Shown here: piece by piece, positions 35,635 to 47,210 of the stretch | Layout: each line of letters opens with the position of its first letter | Position numbering within the stretch: the stretch's first letter is position 1 | Source of the DNA: Dinochytrium kinnereticum | Lineage: Eukaryota > Chytridiomycota > Chytridiomycetes > Chytridiales > Chytridiaceae | DNA length: 64,000 bases | Direction of reading: 5' to 3' | Assembly (NCBI GenBank): GCA_027604005.1 | Contig: JADGJT010000036.1 | Span: forward strand, 35,504 to 99,503 | Program-made: the position numbers and the translations under genes | Notes under the pieces: model-generated | Seen by the model: only the letters and a program-made list of their open reading frames with translations | The model's database searches: none | Told to the model about the DNA's origin: nothing

Positions 35635-36564
35635 ATGGGCCGAGTCGCTGATGTGTCATTTGGCACTGACCCATTCCAAGGGACGGACTTTTACTTCCCC
35701 GAGGTCGCGTCGGATACATCTGAGAATGCCAGACAGCACAAATCTCAACGCATGGTGGTCTTCGTACATGGCGGAGCTTGGAGGGTGAATGCACGATCGG
35801 ACTTCACGTTTATTGGGGAGACGTTCAGCAAGAAGCACCTCATGCCAGTCGCCATTGCGGGATACAGGCTTTCTGCTATCGATAAAGAAACAGGAGTTCC
35901 TAAAGTGCGCCATCCTTCGCATGTATCGGATGCTGCATCTGCGATTGCGTGGATTCTGGCCTCAACAGTGCATCGGCTGCCTTCAGATGGCTCTTTTCCA
36001 GAGTTGGCTATTCAAGCAAACAAGGCGATTCATGATATGGGTCTTAAAGAACTGGTTGTAGTTGGACATTCTGCTGGAGCGCAAATTGGAGGACTTATTG
36101 CTTTGAACCCTAAGTTTTTGGAGGATGCTTTAATCTATCGCTTCAACGAGTGGAAGATTCCACAGCATGATGAAAATATGTCCTTGATCAATAAGATTAT
36201 AGGCTACGTTGGCTGCGAGGGCATCTATGATATTCCCAAGCTCGTTGAGGAGTACTCTGATTACACTGGCTTTGTTGTTCAAGCTTTTGGAGAGAAGGAA
36301 GGTGGGCTCTGGGAGGATGGGTCACCGTCTCGGGCAACACCAAAGCTTTCAACTCAGCAGACCGCTTTTCGCCCTCATCTCGTCTTGCAAAGCCAGAAAG
36401 ACGAGTTGTTGACATCGCGGCAATCAGAGATCTGGATGGACCACTTAAAAAGGTTCCAGATTTCATGTGCTTACGATGATCACACTTTGGTTGGACTTCA
36501 CGATGATGTTTTGAAAGAACCTCTTTTTTACGACGCGATTATGCATTTCTTCCCTACTAAATAA
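35635..36564 (+). CDS. Alpha/beta hydrolase, kynurenine formamidase-like
   Basis: Intronless 309-residue alpha/beta hydrolase. The oxyanion-hole motif HGGAW (after RMVVFV) and nucleophile elbow VVGHSAGAQ match the arylformamidase/esterase-lipase branch. The triad Asp probably lies in LQSQKDELL and the His in VGLHDDVL. Fungal kynurenine formamidase (Bna7) has the same HGG and GHSAG spacing and acts in tryptophan degradation, but related carbamate and prenylcysteine esterases share these motifs. The specific substrate is therefore inference. The gene is in tandem with the SAC-domain gene 89 bp downstream. Confidence 0.75.
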   Translation: MGRVADVSFGTDPFQGTDFYFPEVASDTSENARQHKSQRMVVFVHGGAWRVNARSDFTFIGETFSKKHLMPVAIAGYRLSAIDKETGVPKVRHPSHVSDAASAIAWILASTVHRLPSDGSFPELAIQANKAIHDMGLKELVVVGHSAGAQIGGLIALNPKFLEDALIYRFNEWKIPQHDENMSLINKIIGYVGCEGIYDIPKLVEEYSDYTGFVVQAFGEKEGGLWEDGSPSRATPKLSTQQTAFRPHLVLQSQKDELLTSRQSEIWMDHLKRFQISCAYDDHTLVGLHDDVLKEPLFYDAIMHFFPTK

Positions 36565-36653
36565 ACAAAGTGGACTGCCCAATCAAGTCCAACCTCCAAT
36601 CATATGGTGATTGATCTCATAATAGAATTGCTATCCAAAGTCTTGAACTTCAT

Positions 36654-38932
36654 ATGGCAGACTCATCGAGCTATGACGACGGTGAAGCCATTAACTATAG
36701 GCTACCTAAACACTTACATCCTGACAGGTGGTTACTATTATCTGACAAATGACAACGAAACCATATTTGGTGCAGTTCGAGGGGCACCAGACAGCGTATT
36801 AATATTCAATGGACAAGATGGTTCCTGGACTGTTGACAGTTAGTACTTGCTTACAAAGTTAAAAGGACATGATTAAAGCGGATATTGATGCGTTCATTCT
36901 GCATCTCGCAGCACGCTATGATGAGTTTACGCCAACCGCCTCAAAGGTGTTGGAAGAGCAAAAATACTTTGGGATCATTGGTTTGCTTCGTTGCAAATGC
37001 CTTACCTGATAACAGATAGGCCTTATTGATCTTGACTTCGAAAAGTTGGTTATCGTTGTTACCGATAGAGAGCTGGCAGCACGATTGAAAGGACGATCTG
37101 TTTGGAGAGTGGCTGGTATAAAGTTCATTTCTGTGTAAGTGGCTTTTTTTTGAGTGCTTTTGATGTAGCTAATATGATCTTTCATCCGTCCAGGTTCAAG
37201 AAATCTGTTTTGAGTCTCGATCAAGTAGGAGCATGCTTTCCCATGGCCTTTTGTTTAATCTGCTAGGAAGAGCATGTTAAGGTTACTAGTGAAGCGCTAA
37301 CGCGTCTCTTCACCGCTGGGCAATCATTCTATTCTATTGACGTCGATCTTACAAACGGCCCCCAACGCTTTCTGGCCAAAGGATATCGCCAACAATCCAC
37401 ATTAAACTTCCCAAACTTCGATTCCGAAAGCGTTTTGCGTCATATGGAACGTCGATTTTTATTCAATCGAAACATTTTGGCACCTATTTTAAGACCGAAG
37501 GCGGGCTCGTTTATTCTACCGATTGTCCATGGGTTTGTTGGTTCCACGACATTGGCGATAGGAACTACCAAGATCCATATAGTGGTCATATCTCGTGTAG
37601 GTACAGGACGGGCTGGTTTGAATTTTCGGGGAATTGACGAGTTTGGGGAGGCTGCCGGCGAAGTTGAGACGGAGACAATTATCTTTTCAAGAAAACGTAT
37701 TTCGGCCTTTCGTATAGTGCGTGGCTCTGTTCCTCTGTTCTGGATAAGCGACGATATCGACGATCCTGATGGATTCCAACATTTAAATTCACCCGAAAGC
37801 ATAAGCGCGCTGAAAGCACACCTGGAAAGATTACGAGAATTCTACGGCGGAGATGTATCTGTAGTCGATCTGCTTCGACTTGATGTGAAACACGAAGTTA
37901 CGTTAGGCAAGGCACTTGAAGATTCGCTATTGGAGTTAAACTGCAAAGATGTGGAATACTTTCACTGCAATGGTTCTGCCATAAACCCCTCCTCTGATAG
38001 TCTTATTCGATTTTTGAAAGAATTGCAACGATCCTTATCAAAACAGCACTTCTTTAGTTGTGCTATTGATGGCCAGGGTGCCTTCATCGGAAATGCTGAA
38101 TTGCAACGAGGTATATATAGGTAAAATTTACTTTATACGGCGTCGTTAACCTTTTACCAGGGTCAATTGTATCGACGGAATGGACCTCTCTAACCTTGTC
38201 CAATATAGCCTGACTATGGAGGCAATTGGCAAAATGCTCGAATTCATGGGGCTTCCGAGCAAAATCTCAAAAGCCGAACGAACGAAAGTCGGTCTACTAT
38301 GGGCGGCCAATGGTGATTCACTGTCCATGAACTTTCTGGGAACATACTCACTTAACTCAAGTCGGATTCTTTATACTTCATGGAACTCAAACGTCTTTTC
38401 AAGATCGATCCAACGAGCTCGTGACGCCTTTATTCAAATATCCCGTACTTATTTGGACAAAATCCAAAGTGATAACCGTCAAGAGGCTTATGATATATTG
38501 TTTGGAGGAGAAAGTTTATTCGATGGAGAACCCATTGAAGATCTCGAAAGCGGAGACGACGAAACTTCAGCATCTGAGAAAACAAAACGCGCCATAATGA
38601 AACGGAAATGCATCACACTGAGTGAGCACTCACAGGCAACACCCATTGCTGCCCTACTTTTGCTACGCCGATTGCTAGCCCCAAAGGAGGTTAAATCTGC
38701 TGGCACTTTCGGAGCCGCCTTCGTCTGGGTGATCATGTTCAAGATACTAAAGAAAATCAACCCCGATGCTATGCCATTCCAGAAATCGACATGTACCGGA
38801 TCAGTTTCTCTGTCAAATGGACTAGGTAAAGGCGCCCCTTACCGAAGCTCCATTGCGGATATTCTTGATACTTTCACTGCACAAACAACATCAGTATCTG
38901 TTCAAAGACCGCGGAAGATGTCCCTATTTTGA
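36654..38932 (+). CDS. SAC-domain protein with disrupted CX5R motif (predicted inactive phosphoinositide phosphatase)
   Basis: Sac1-like phosphoinositide phosphatase fold. The model has seven exons, 36654-36681, 36728-36838, 36879-36980, 37020-37134, 37194-37224, 37267-38120 and 38161-38932, coding 670 residues with all phases closing. SAC landmarks are FYSIDVDLTNGPQRF, FNRNILAPIL, RAGLNFRGIDEFGEAAGEVE, TETIIFSRKRISAFRIVRGS with VPLFW, and LLRLDVKHEVTLGKAL. The active-site segment reads RVNCIDGMDLSN at about 38162-38193, whereas active Sac enzymes have RTNCIDCLDRTN. The catalytic Cys (38168-38170) remains but the essential Arg of CX5R is Leu (38186-38188) and the second Cys is Gly. No 5-phosphatase domain follows. 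A hydrophobic segment near residue 610 may be a membrane anchor. The fold is well supported; loss of catalysis is predicted. Confidence 0.85.
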
Positions 38933-38965
38933 ATGTCACACAATTAATAAATGTACTGAGACTGG

Positions 38966-39603
38966 ATGGGCAGTGGTGGTCAAGGCAGCCTGAGCGACTC
39001 TGTGGTAAATGCTGGCTTTGCCGGGCATCAGGATCGCAATCAAATCAGCTAACATACGTATCAGACTGATCTTGTGTACGATGATATAATTGAGCATTGC
39101 CTCTACGAAGTGGTGTTCGAGACCCATAGGGAGGATAGGCTCTACAAGGCCCCATGCCAGATTTGCCAAACGCGGTAGGCTATCGCATCGATTAGATTAT
39201 CGAAAAAAGCTCATGAAATATCTACTACTATGTGCGGTAGATGCCGTTGTTTTGGTATAACTTCACCTACTCTCCTACTTACTGTGCCTTAGCGTCCGCG
39301 CCTGGCTTTGACATATTTGGAAGCAACTCCTCAGCAACAAACGAAAAGTACAAATGTGTCAATTGCAATAGCTCATACCCCGCAACTCGCTATGCTCCAC
39401 ATTTGGAAAAATGCCTTGGACTAGGACGGCGATCGAGAGGCACTAGAAAGTATTTGGCTTCTGAAAAGCCAAGCTTACGGAAACTTAGGGCTGCAGCGAT
39501 GTCAACCGAAAGAAATTCATCGCCGATTCATAACGATTCAGAACCTGATGAGACCCCAGAGAAGAAGAGTACGAACGAAATATGTTTAAATATCACCGAT
39601 TAA
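38966..39603 (+). CDS. SGF11: SAGA complex DUB-module subunit Sgf11
   Basis: Zinc-finger subunit that anchors the Ubp8 deubiquitinase in the SAGA coactivator. The model has four exons, 38966-39004, 39065-39174, 39241-39254 and 39293-39603, coding 157 residues. The N-terminal helix (DLVYDDIIEHCLYEVVFETH) matches the Sgf11 helix that packs into the DUB module. The C2HC finger is exact: KCVNCNSSYPATRYAPHLEK followed by CLGLGRRSR. The 14-nt third exon and the first exon rest on splice logic only. A Cys-x-x-Cys (CQIC) just before it is unusual. The C-terminus is Ser/Glu-rich and may extend into downstream exons between 39780 and 40270. The start is 33 bp after the SAC stop codon. Confidence 0.78.
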
Positions 39604-40325
39604 TCCTTGCTTTTTTTTATGTGTGTTGTACCTTATGCTTATTATAGAGAAGAGAAAGGTAAATAGTTGCAAACTTGTTGATTCTCTGACCGAAGAAAGA
39701 CTTCACCTTTGCGCGAATACAACATCAAAAAAATACGGATAGGTTAGCAAACAGCATTTCTTTCTTTAACCGTGATAGACGACAATGCTTCCAATAGCGA
39801 CTCTAATAGTACGAAGGTAAGTCAAATCCATTTGATGTTTATTCGATAGACAAGACATTCGTGTTGAGAAAGTACTTGCCTGATATGATTCTTACCCGCA
39901 TTATGTTGATTTGGGACTGGCGTGTCTTTTGATCGAAGAGAGGTTGGTCTACCTTCGAAAATATTTGAATATCATCGCATACTCATCAATATTGTCATTA
40001 TACATGACAATAGGGGCATCGGGCTCTGGCCAAGGAGTGAAGCAATTACCTTCCAGTATGACTGAGTCAGGCTTTGGACAGGGATCTTTCGCAGGAAAAA
40101 CGAGGCCTTCCAGCGCGGCAAAGAAGATTGGTGGGAAGGGCATCAAAGGCAAAAAACTACCTGTTCCGACGCAGGCTTTCATGAGGTAAGCGTTAGTGCC
40201 TTCCGAGACACTGCTGACACGCAAAAGTATTGATTCGGACTCGGACAATGTGGATGATATCTTCCAATAAACAATAATAGAAGGTTGTAGTCTTTTTACC
40301 CATATTTATTTAAGGCCGTGTAACC
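39604..40325 (+). other. Unresolved region with possible coding exons
   Basis: No complete gene could be built. A plus-strand frame at about 40014-40270, if a 42-nt intron is removed after PTQAFM, reads through a Gly/Lys-rich stretch (KKIGGKGIKGKKLPVP) to an acidic end (SIDSDSDNVDDIFQ) and a stop at about 40270. A possible exon ending STK with a good donor (AAG/GTAAGT) lies at about 39780-39818. These could be extra 3' exons of SGF11 or a small separate gene. Confidence 0.25.
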
Positions 40326-43156
40326 ATGGCTGCCCCTGCACCAGAAGCCAGCGTCCGAGCCAGGATGGGGCAGATGTACAATAATGCCAAAGGCTGGGGG
40401 TTTGCATCTTGCCAGTGATGCGAAGCTAAGCTATTCCTAGGGTCACGCCTCGTCGTTTGCTTACAGTGGCTGCTTTGGGATATTTGTCCTACAGCTATCT
40501 TCGTATGAATGCAGAACAAAAAAAGGTAATCGCCCTCATCCTGCCTCATCATTAACACATAAAATGATAGCTACTTGAAGTGCATGACGGAACAGTGTTG
40601 ACATGGAAACTGGACAAGACCTCCATAATTGAAACAGTCCCAAGTCAGAGTAAACTTATAGGGCTGTTCAGTCGTCAAACGCAGTACATTTCCTTTCTCG
40701 ATGCCTTGCGCGTCATTAGATGGGCAAAGAATGATGATCGTATCAAAGGTATCAGGGAAAAGATTCGCAGTTAAGTTAAATTTCCCAGGCTTGGTCGTCG
40801 ATCTGAGTTCTTCTGGCGGGGGACGTAGTTCAGGATTAGGTTTTGCACAGGTTTGAGGAATACGCCAGTGATATTTTCTTACATAGTTTTCATAGACTCA
40901 AGAGCTTAGAGAGGCCATCAAGAGCTTTTCTCAAGCAAAGAAAGAACGTTTTGGGTCAGAGGGAAAGGCAATGGTTATCACGGACACGTTTGGTATTAGG
41001 TCTTTTTTTGTTTTTAAGAACGAAATTAAAGCATCTAATCAAATTGATGCCAACCTAATTCCTCAGAAAATCAGCTCCTCTATTTTTTCGCAACTGCCTT
41101 CGACGAAATACGAATGGAGCCTTTAGGTTCCATACCCCTCGTCGGCTTTCATATAGTTCAGCCTTTCTTTAGAAATGTTCTCGACAAGCTTGGCATTGTT
41201 TTCAGATCTTACTCCCTTGGGCCATGGAAATCAGTTAATGGAACATTCACTGAACCAAATGGCTGGACACCTCCTCAACGGGAGAACCTTACCGATGTTC
41301 TGGGAGATCTTAATGACCAACTGATTACTGATATTGAGGGATCAAGAGGTGGTTTGATGGAGTCAAGGTTGAAGGAGAATGCGGATGCTATTAAGGAATT
41401 ACTAAAGGACACCCCCGCCTCCATTACAACGCCTATAAAAGGGACAGACACAATAGAGAATGCAGATTCTGCAGAACAGAAAGAGGAGGGGATCTCGTCT
41501 AAGGTTTTTAAAAGCTTTCTATTGCGTTGTATGGGAAAAGAGCTTTTTGGTATATTAACAGAATCTTAATTTGTTTTCAGCTGCGAACATTAATGGACAT
41601 AGCTCCCCTCTCCGCCGAAGAAAGCCACAGCATAGGTCTCGTAGACCTCTTAGCCTTTAAGCTCAGTCCGTTCCGAGACCGATCTAAATCTGCAGAAAAT
41701 GATAGCACCATCCCTACAATGCCTTTTAGGCGATACATGATTGCTAGGATGGCAGAGGTAAAGGACATGCAGCAAGGTCTTCAGCTTCCCTCTGGTTTTG
41801 ATGGCGATGAAGTTGGGGTTGGAAGGCTTCCGGTGACAGTTGGGTTGGTTTACCTTGTTGGTACTATCATGAGGGGGGATGGGCCGTTTGGTAGCAATAC
41901 AGTTGCTAGAGCTATTGTAGATGCTGCGAGGGATAAGCATGTAGACGCTATTGTGTTCCGTATTGGTCTGTACCTTACGTTTTGAGATGCCCCTTATTCA
42001 TTCGTTGCTGTTTGTGATAAATGATGCGAACTAATCACCAATGCGAATTAGATTCTGGAGGTGGCGACGTGGTTGCGACTGAAACATTATGGGATGCTGT
42101 TCGAGTTGCTCAGAAGATTTTGAAAAAGCCAGTAATCGGTATAAAGAAATTTGTATACAATGATTCTGATGCTCATACTTTTTTTTCAAGCATCGTATGG
42201 CAATATCTCAGCAAGTGGCGGTAAGTAAACATGCCACCTTATTTGAGGCAAGCATATCACTCAAGTTTCTAACCGCCATTTTTAATTTTTAAAAAAATAA
42301 TAGGCTATTATGCTAGTTCAGGGTGTGATCGAATCTTCTGTTCCCCCGGTACCATTACCGGCTCGATCGGAGTGGCGGCAGCCCGTCCCCACATTACTCC
42401 CAAAACCCTAGCCATATTAGGCGACCTGCATGTCGACGAGATAAACTTTTCCGAAGGCGCCAAAACCCTCTCGGTCCTCCACGACATTGGTAGTGACGAA
42501 GATCAAACAATCGCTTGGAAGAGATTTAAGGCTACGGCTGAATCTGTCTATCGCGTTTTCAAAAGGCGAGTGATGGAGGGGAGGGGAATTTCTGAGCAGA
42601 AGATTGAGGGTATTGCTGGAGGACGGATTTGGAGTGGATTGCAGGCCAAGGAGAATGGATTAGTCGACGAACTTGGTTAGGAATTGAGTGAATTGGGTGG
42701 ATTTTCTCTTGACCCTTATGTTTTTTTTATGATATAGGTGGCTTAGAAAAGGCGATATCGGTGGCTGCGAAACTTGGCCTTGTTGCCAAACACGGTAGCC
42801 CCGAAGCAGCCATCACAAAGCTGAAAGAATACCAAAAATCACACTTGCCACCCGTCGAAGATTCTCACCGCTTCGAACACGGTCACCCGACAATGAGGAA
42901 GAAAGAAAAGCCCCAAGATAAGCAGCTTGAAATTCTGGACACGTTAGAGATGGATCACGATGTTGACGTTCGAATCTTTCCCCGACCGCGATCAATTTTT
43001 AAACGGTTGGCGGAGGGTGACATTTTGGAGGATGTTATTGGAGATGTGACAAAGGATGTTTCGGTTGTGGTTGCTTCATGGGTGGAGGATATGGTTCGGG
43101 AACGGGTTGAACAGCAGTGGACCGCGTCTCAGGAATTGAATTGGGAGTTACGATGA
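40326..43156 (+). CDS. SppA-type signal peptide peptidase (protease IV, S49 family)
   Basis: Membrane-bound serine protease of the S49 family with a Ser/Lys dyad. The N-terminus has a single membrane helix (LLTVAALGYLSYSYL). Two tandem S49 halves follow, as in the long bacterial and chloroplast SppA. The first half carries LVVDLSSSGGGRSSGLG and the Lys site YSLGPWKSVNGTFTEPNGW. The second half carries DSGGGDVVATETLWDAV and the nucleophile ASYGNISASGGYYASSGCDR followed by CSPGTITGSIGVAAARPHI. Both dyad residues appear intact. The Lys and Ser exons are joined by several introns, including one at about 42138-42190 and one at 42221-42303. SppA is classic in bacteria and plastids and uncommon in fungi. 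An N-terminal organelle-targeting segment is possible but not clear. The exact exon structure at the 5' end (a 41-nt intron around 40403) is tentative. Confidence 0.85.
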
Positions 43157-43386
43157 GTTTTTGCCCAGGAATTTATTCTATAATGGTAAAGGGGATTAGG
43201 TAGCGAACCTTTTTTCGGACGGTTGGCATCCACAGTTTTCCCTCATGGAGAGCGATACAGAATCAATCCTTTTTTCACCAGCAAATAGTAATAATGAAAA
43301 GAACAAAAGCAAGAAAAAGTAGCCTGTTATTAGTAGTCCTTCGCCAAAAGAGCAAAAAAGAATTAAAAATTGCAAAAAAAAATACC

Positions 43387-44007
43387 ATGTTCACGATCAT
43401 ACCAACTTGGCTCCGGCGGACAGCACAGACCATCCTCCCCGTCACTCCCCCCTGCACCACAACCACCGCCTCATTCCTTCCCACCATTCAGCAAAGAAGC
43501 TACCGAGTCCATCCGTCCCCTAAAGTCAACGGAAACCAAGGACGATCCGTCTCAGCTCAATCCATGCCTGTGACGGCGGCTTACTTCAAGCTGAAGACGG
43601 TGCTGCAGGAGTCGAGGGTTCGGGAGATGGCGAGGTACCAGGAGAGATTCGAGAGAAACCATGATAGGAAGAGGAGGAAGCAGAAGCAGGCGGAATGGAG
43701 GAAGTATTTGGCTTTTGTTAAGTCGCAGGTTTCTGAGGCCAAGGATTTGAGTTTTAGGTGAGCGATTTTGTTTTGGTTCTGCAGGGCATTCTATTTTTAT
43801 GGTTTGGTTGTGGTGACGGTGGTGTTTATCCGTTTCTGTTTTCTGTTTTGTTGTTGTTTTTTCTTTTGGTGGTTAAGGACAGGATCCTTTTCCTGCCCTA
43901 TCCCAATTTTTTGTGTGGAGCTAGTTTCTGTCTCTAATAATTAACTACTCGCCTCAAATTCCAAACACAGGGCTTACCTTGAGAGAAAGACATACCAGGA
44001 CATTTAA
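43387..44007 (+). CDS. MRP21: Probable mitochondrial small-subunit ribosomal protein bS21m
   Basis: The model has two exons, 43387-43757 and 43971-44007, coding 135 residues. The N-terminus (MFTIIPTWLRRTAQTILPV) is basic and hydroxylated with no acidic residues, typical of mitochondrial import. The C-terminal half is a strongly basic helix: TAAYFKLKTVLQESRVREMA, then RYQERFERNHDRKRRKQKQA and WRKYLAFVKSQV. It resembles the S21 pattern of a leading helix followed by an Arg/Lys-rich tail. Assignment rests on pattern and size, not on a unique motif; another basic mitoribosomal protein is possible. Confidence 0.55.
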
Positions 44008-45441
44008 ACATCACCATACGATTTCGCTGGTCTTCATCTGCCATCCCTCGCATGGGTCCGAAAGCCTGAACCAATCTCTCTCTCGTTCTTTTTTCCCGAA
44101 AAAAGTGAAGTCGAGAATGCGATTTGTAGGGAGGAGTTATCATTGGTTTCTTGAGCTTGGCAATTCGTTTGCTTCAACAAGAGCAAGCCTTTTCTCCCCT
44201 AACCCCAAACCAATTTCAAATACGTTGTGAAGAGAAAATAAAAGCGGTGACTGCGTTAAAACTGATTTGGACGTGAAAATGTCGTTAGGAGGACGTTTTA
44301 TCTGGAAATAAAAAGGGGGAACAAAAGCGAATAAATATGGTGAGGAAGGGGGTCTGGTTTGTTTTTTTAAACAATGTAGGTTTACTTTTTCTTTTTCTTA
44401 AAAGGAATGGATATGAATAAGCAGTTAGAAGTCACGCATCGCGAGCCCAACAACTGGTTGCAAAAAAAAAACAAAAAAAGAAAACAAATAATAATAAAAG
44501 AAAAACATGGAAGAAAGAAGAATTGTTAACCTAGCCCTCAAACCTCCTTTACAGCAAGAGAAGAATATACGGAGATTAAAAGTAGTAAAATAAAAAAAAT
44601 TCAACCGCCTGCACCCGACAAAGCTAGCCCTCAAGAGGAAAAAAAAAAAGGAAAAAGAAAGAAGGAAAAAACCAACAAAAACAAAAACAAAAACGAAGAG
44701 CACTTCATAACTGACGGAAAGGCACCTAAACGCCTAACCCCCAAAAATGAAAGATTACCACACATAATTAATCGGTTTTACTTTTCTGTCCTAAAATATC
44801 TTAAAAAGGTTCACGAAAGCGAGGGAAAGGAGGCGGAAAAAGAAAAGAAAAAAAGTAAACCCTGCATGAAGAGCACCCAGGTCATTCTTCCTGTAGGGAA
44901 AAAAACCCCATCCATCAACAACAACACAAAAAGTAGGAATGATGCAAAGAATAAGAAAGAAAAAGAATAAGAATAAAGATGTGGGTTTGAGGTGAGGTGA
45001 AGAAGGAGTAGGTGGGTGATTTCTTGCAATCAATAGTTTTTTAAAAAAGAAGGAAAAAAGGGAAAAGATAAAGGAAGAAGGAAGAAAAACAACCAACAAT
45101 GGATTGCGAAACAAAACAACACGAAAAAAAATTTAAAATTAATAATAATACAAAAGAACACTCTCCCGAAAACCAAACCAAAGAAGAAGGAAAATAAAGC
45201 AAACAAATAAACAGGGATAGACAAAAAAAAAACAAAAAAACCCAGCAGAACCAGTAGAACCTCCAACCCAACTCTCGACTTCCACCCGCTCCCGACATGA
45301 TTACCCCTAATTACTCCAAAAATATCCATCAACCGTTCCCCAAACAATAATAAGAAGAAAAGGAGAAGAAAAAAAAAATTCAACTCTAGAATAAAAAGCA
45401 CATTCCAAAACCGCCTGCATGCACAGTGAAACTTTCAATCT
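44008..45441. other. Convergent 3' flanks, long purine-rich plus strand
   Basis: There is no gene in 1.4 kb. From about 44450 to 45380 the plus strand is dominated by A and G (AAAAAGAAAG-type sequence) with few pyrimidines, so the minus strand is a long pyrimidine tract. It forms the 3' flank of GSK3. Open frames on the minus strand here are Phe/Leu/Ser-rich artefacts of this composition. Confidence 0.6.

Positions 45442-47210
<1,769 letters not shown>

Noticed and set aside
40402..40450. 26-nt intron or GC-type donor in the SppA 5' exons
   Set aside because: A 26-nt intron is implausibly short. A 41-nt GT-AG intron starting GTTTGC restores the same frame, so that was preferred, with caution.
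44425..45401. Several Phe/Leu/Ser-rich minus-strand open frames that look like membrane proteins
   Set aside because: They arise from translating a long pyrimidine tract. There is no helix periodicity, loops or family similarity.
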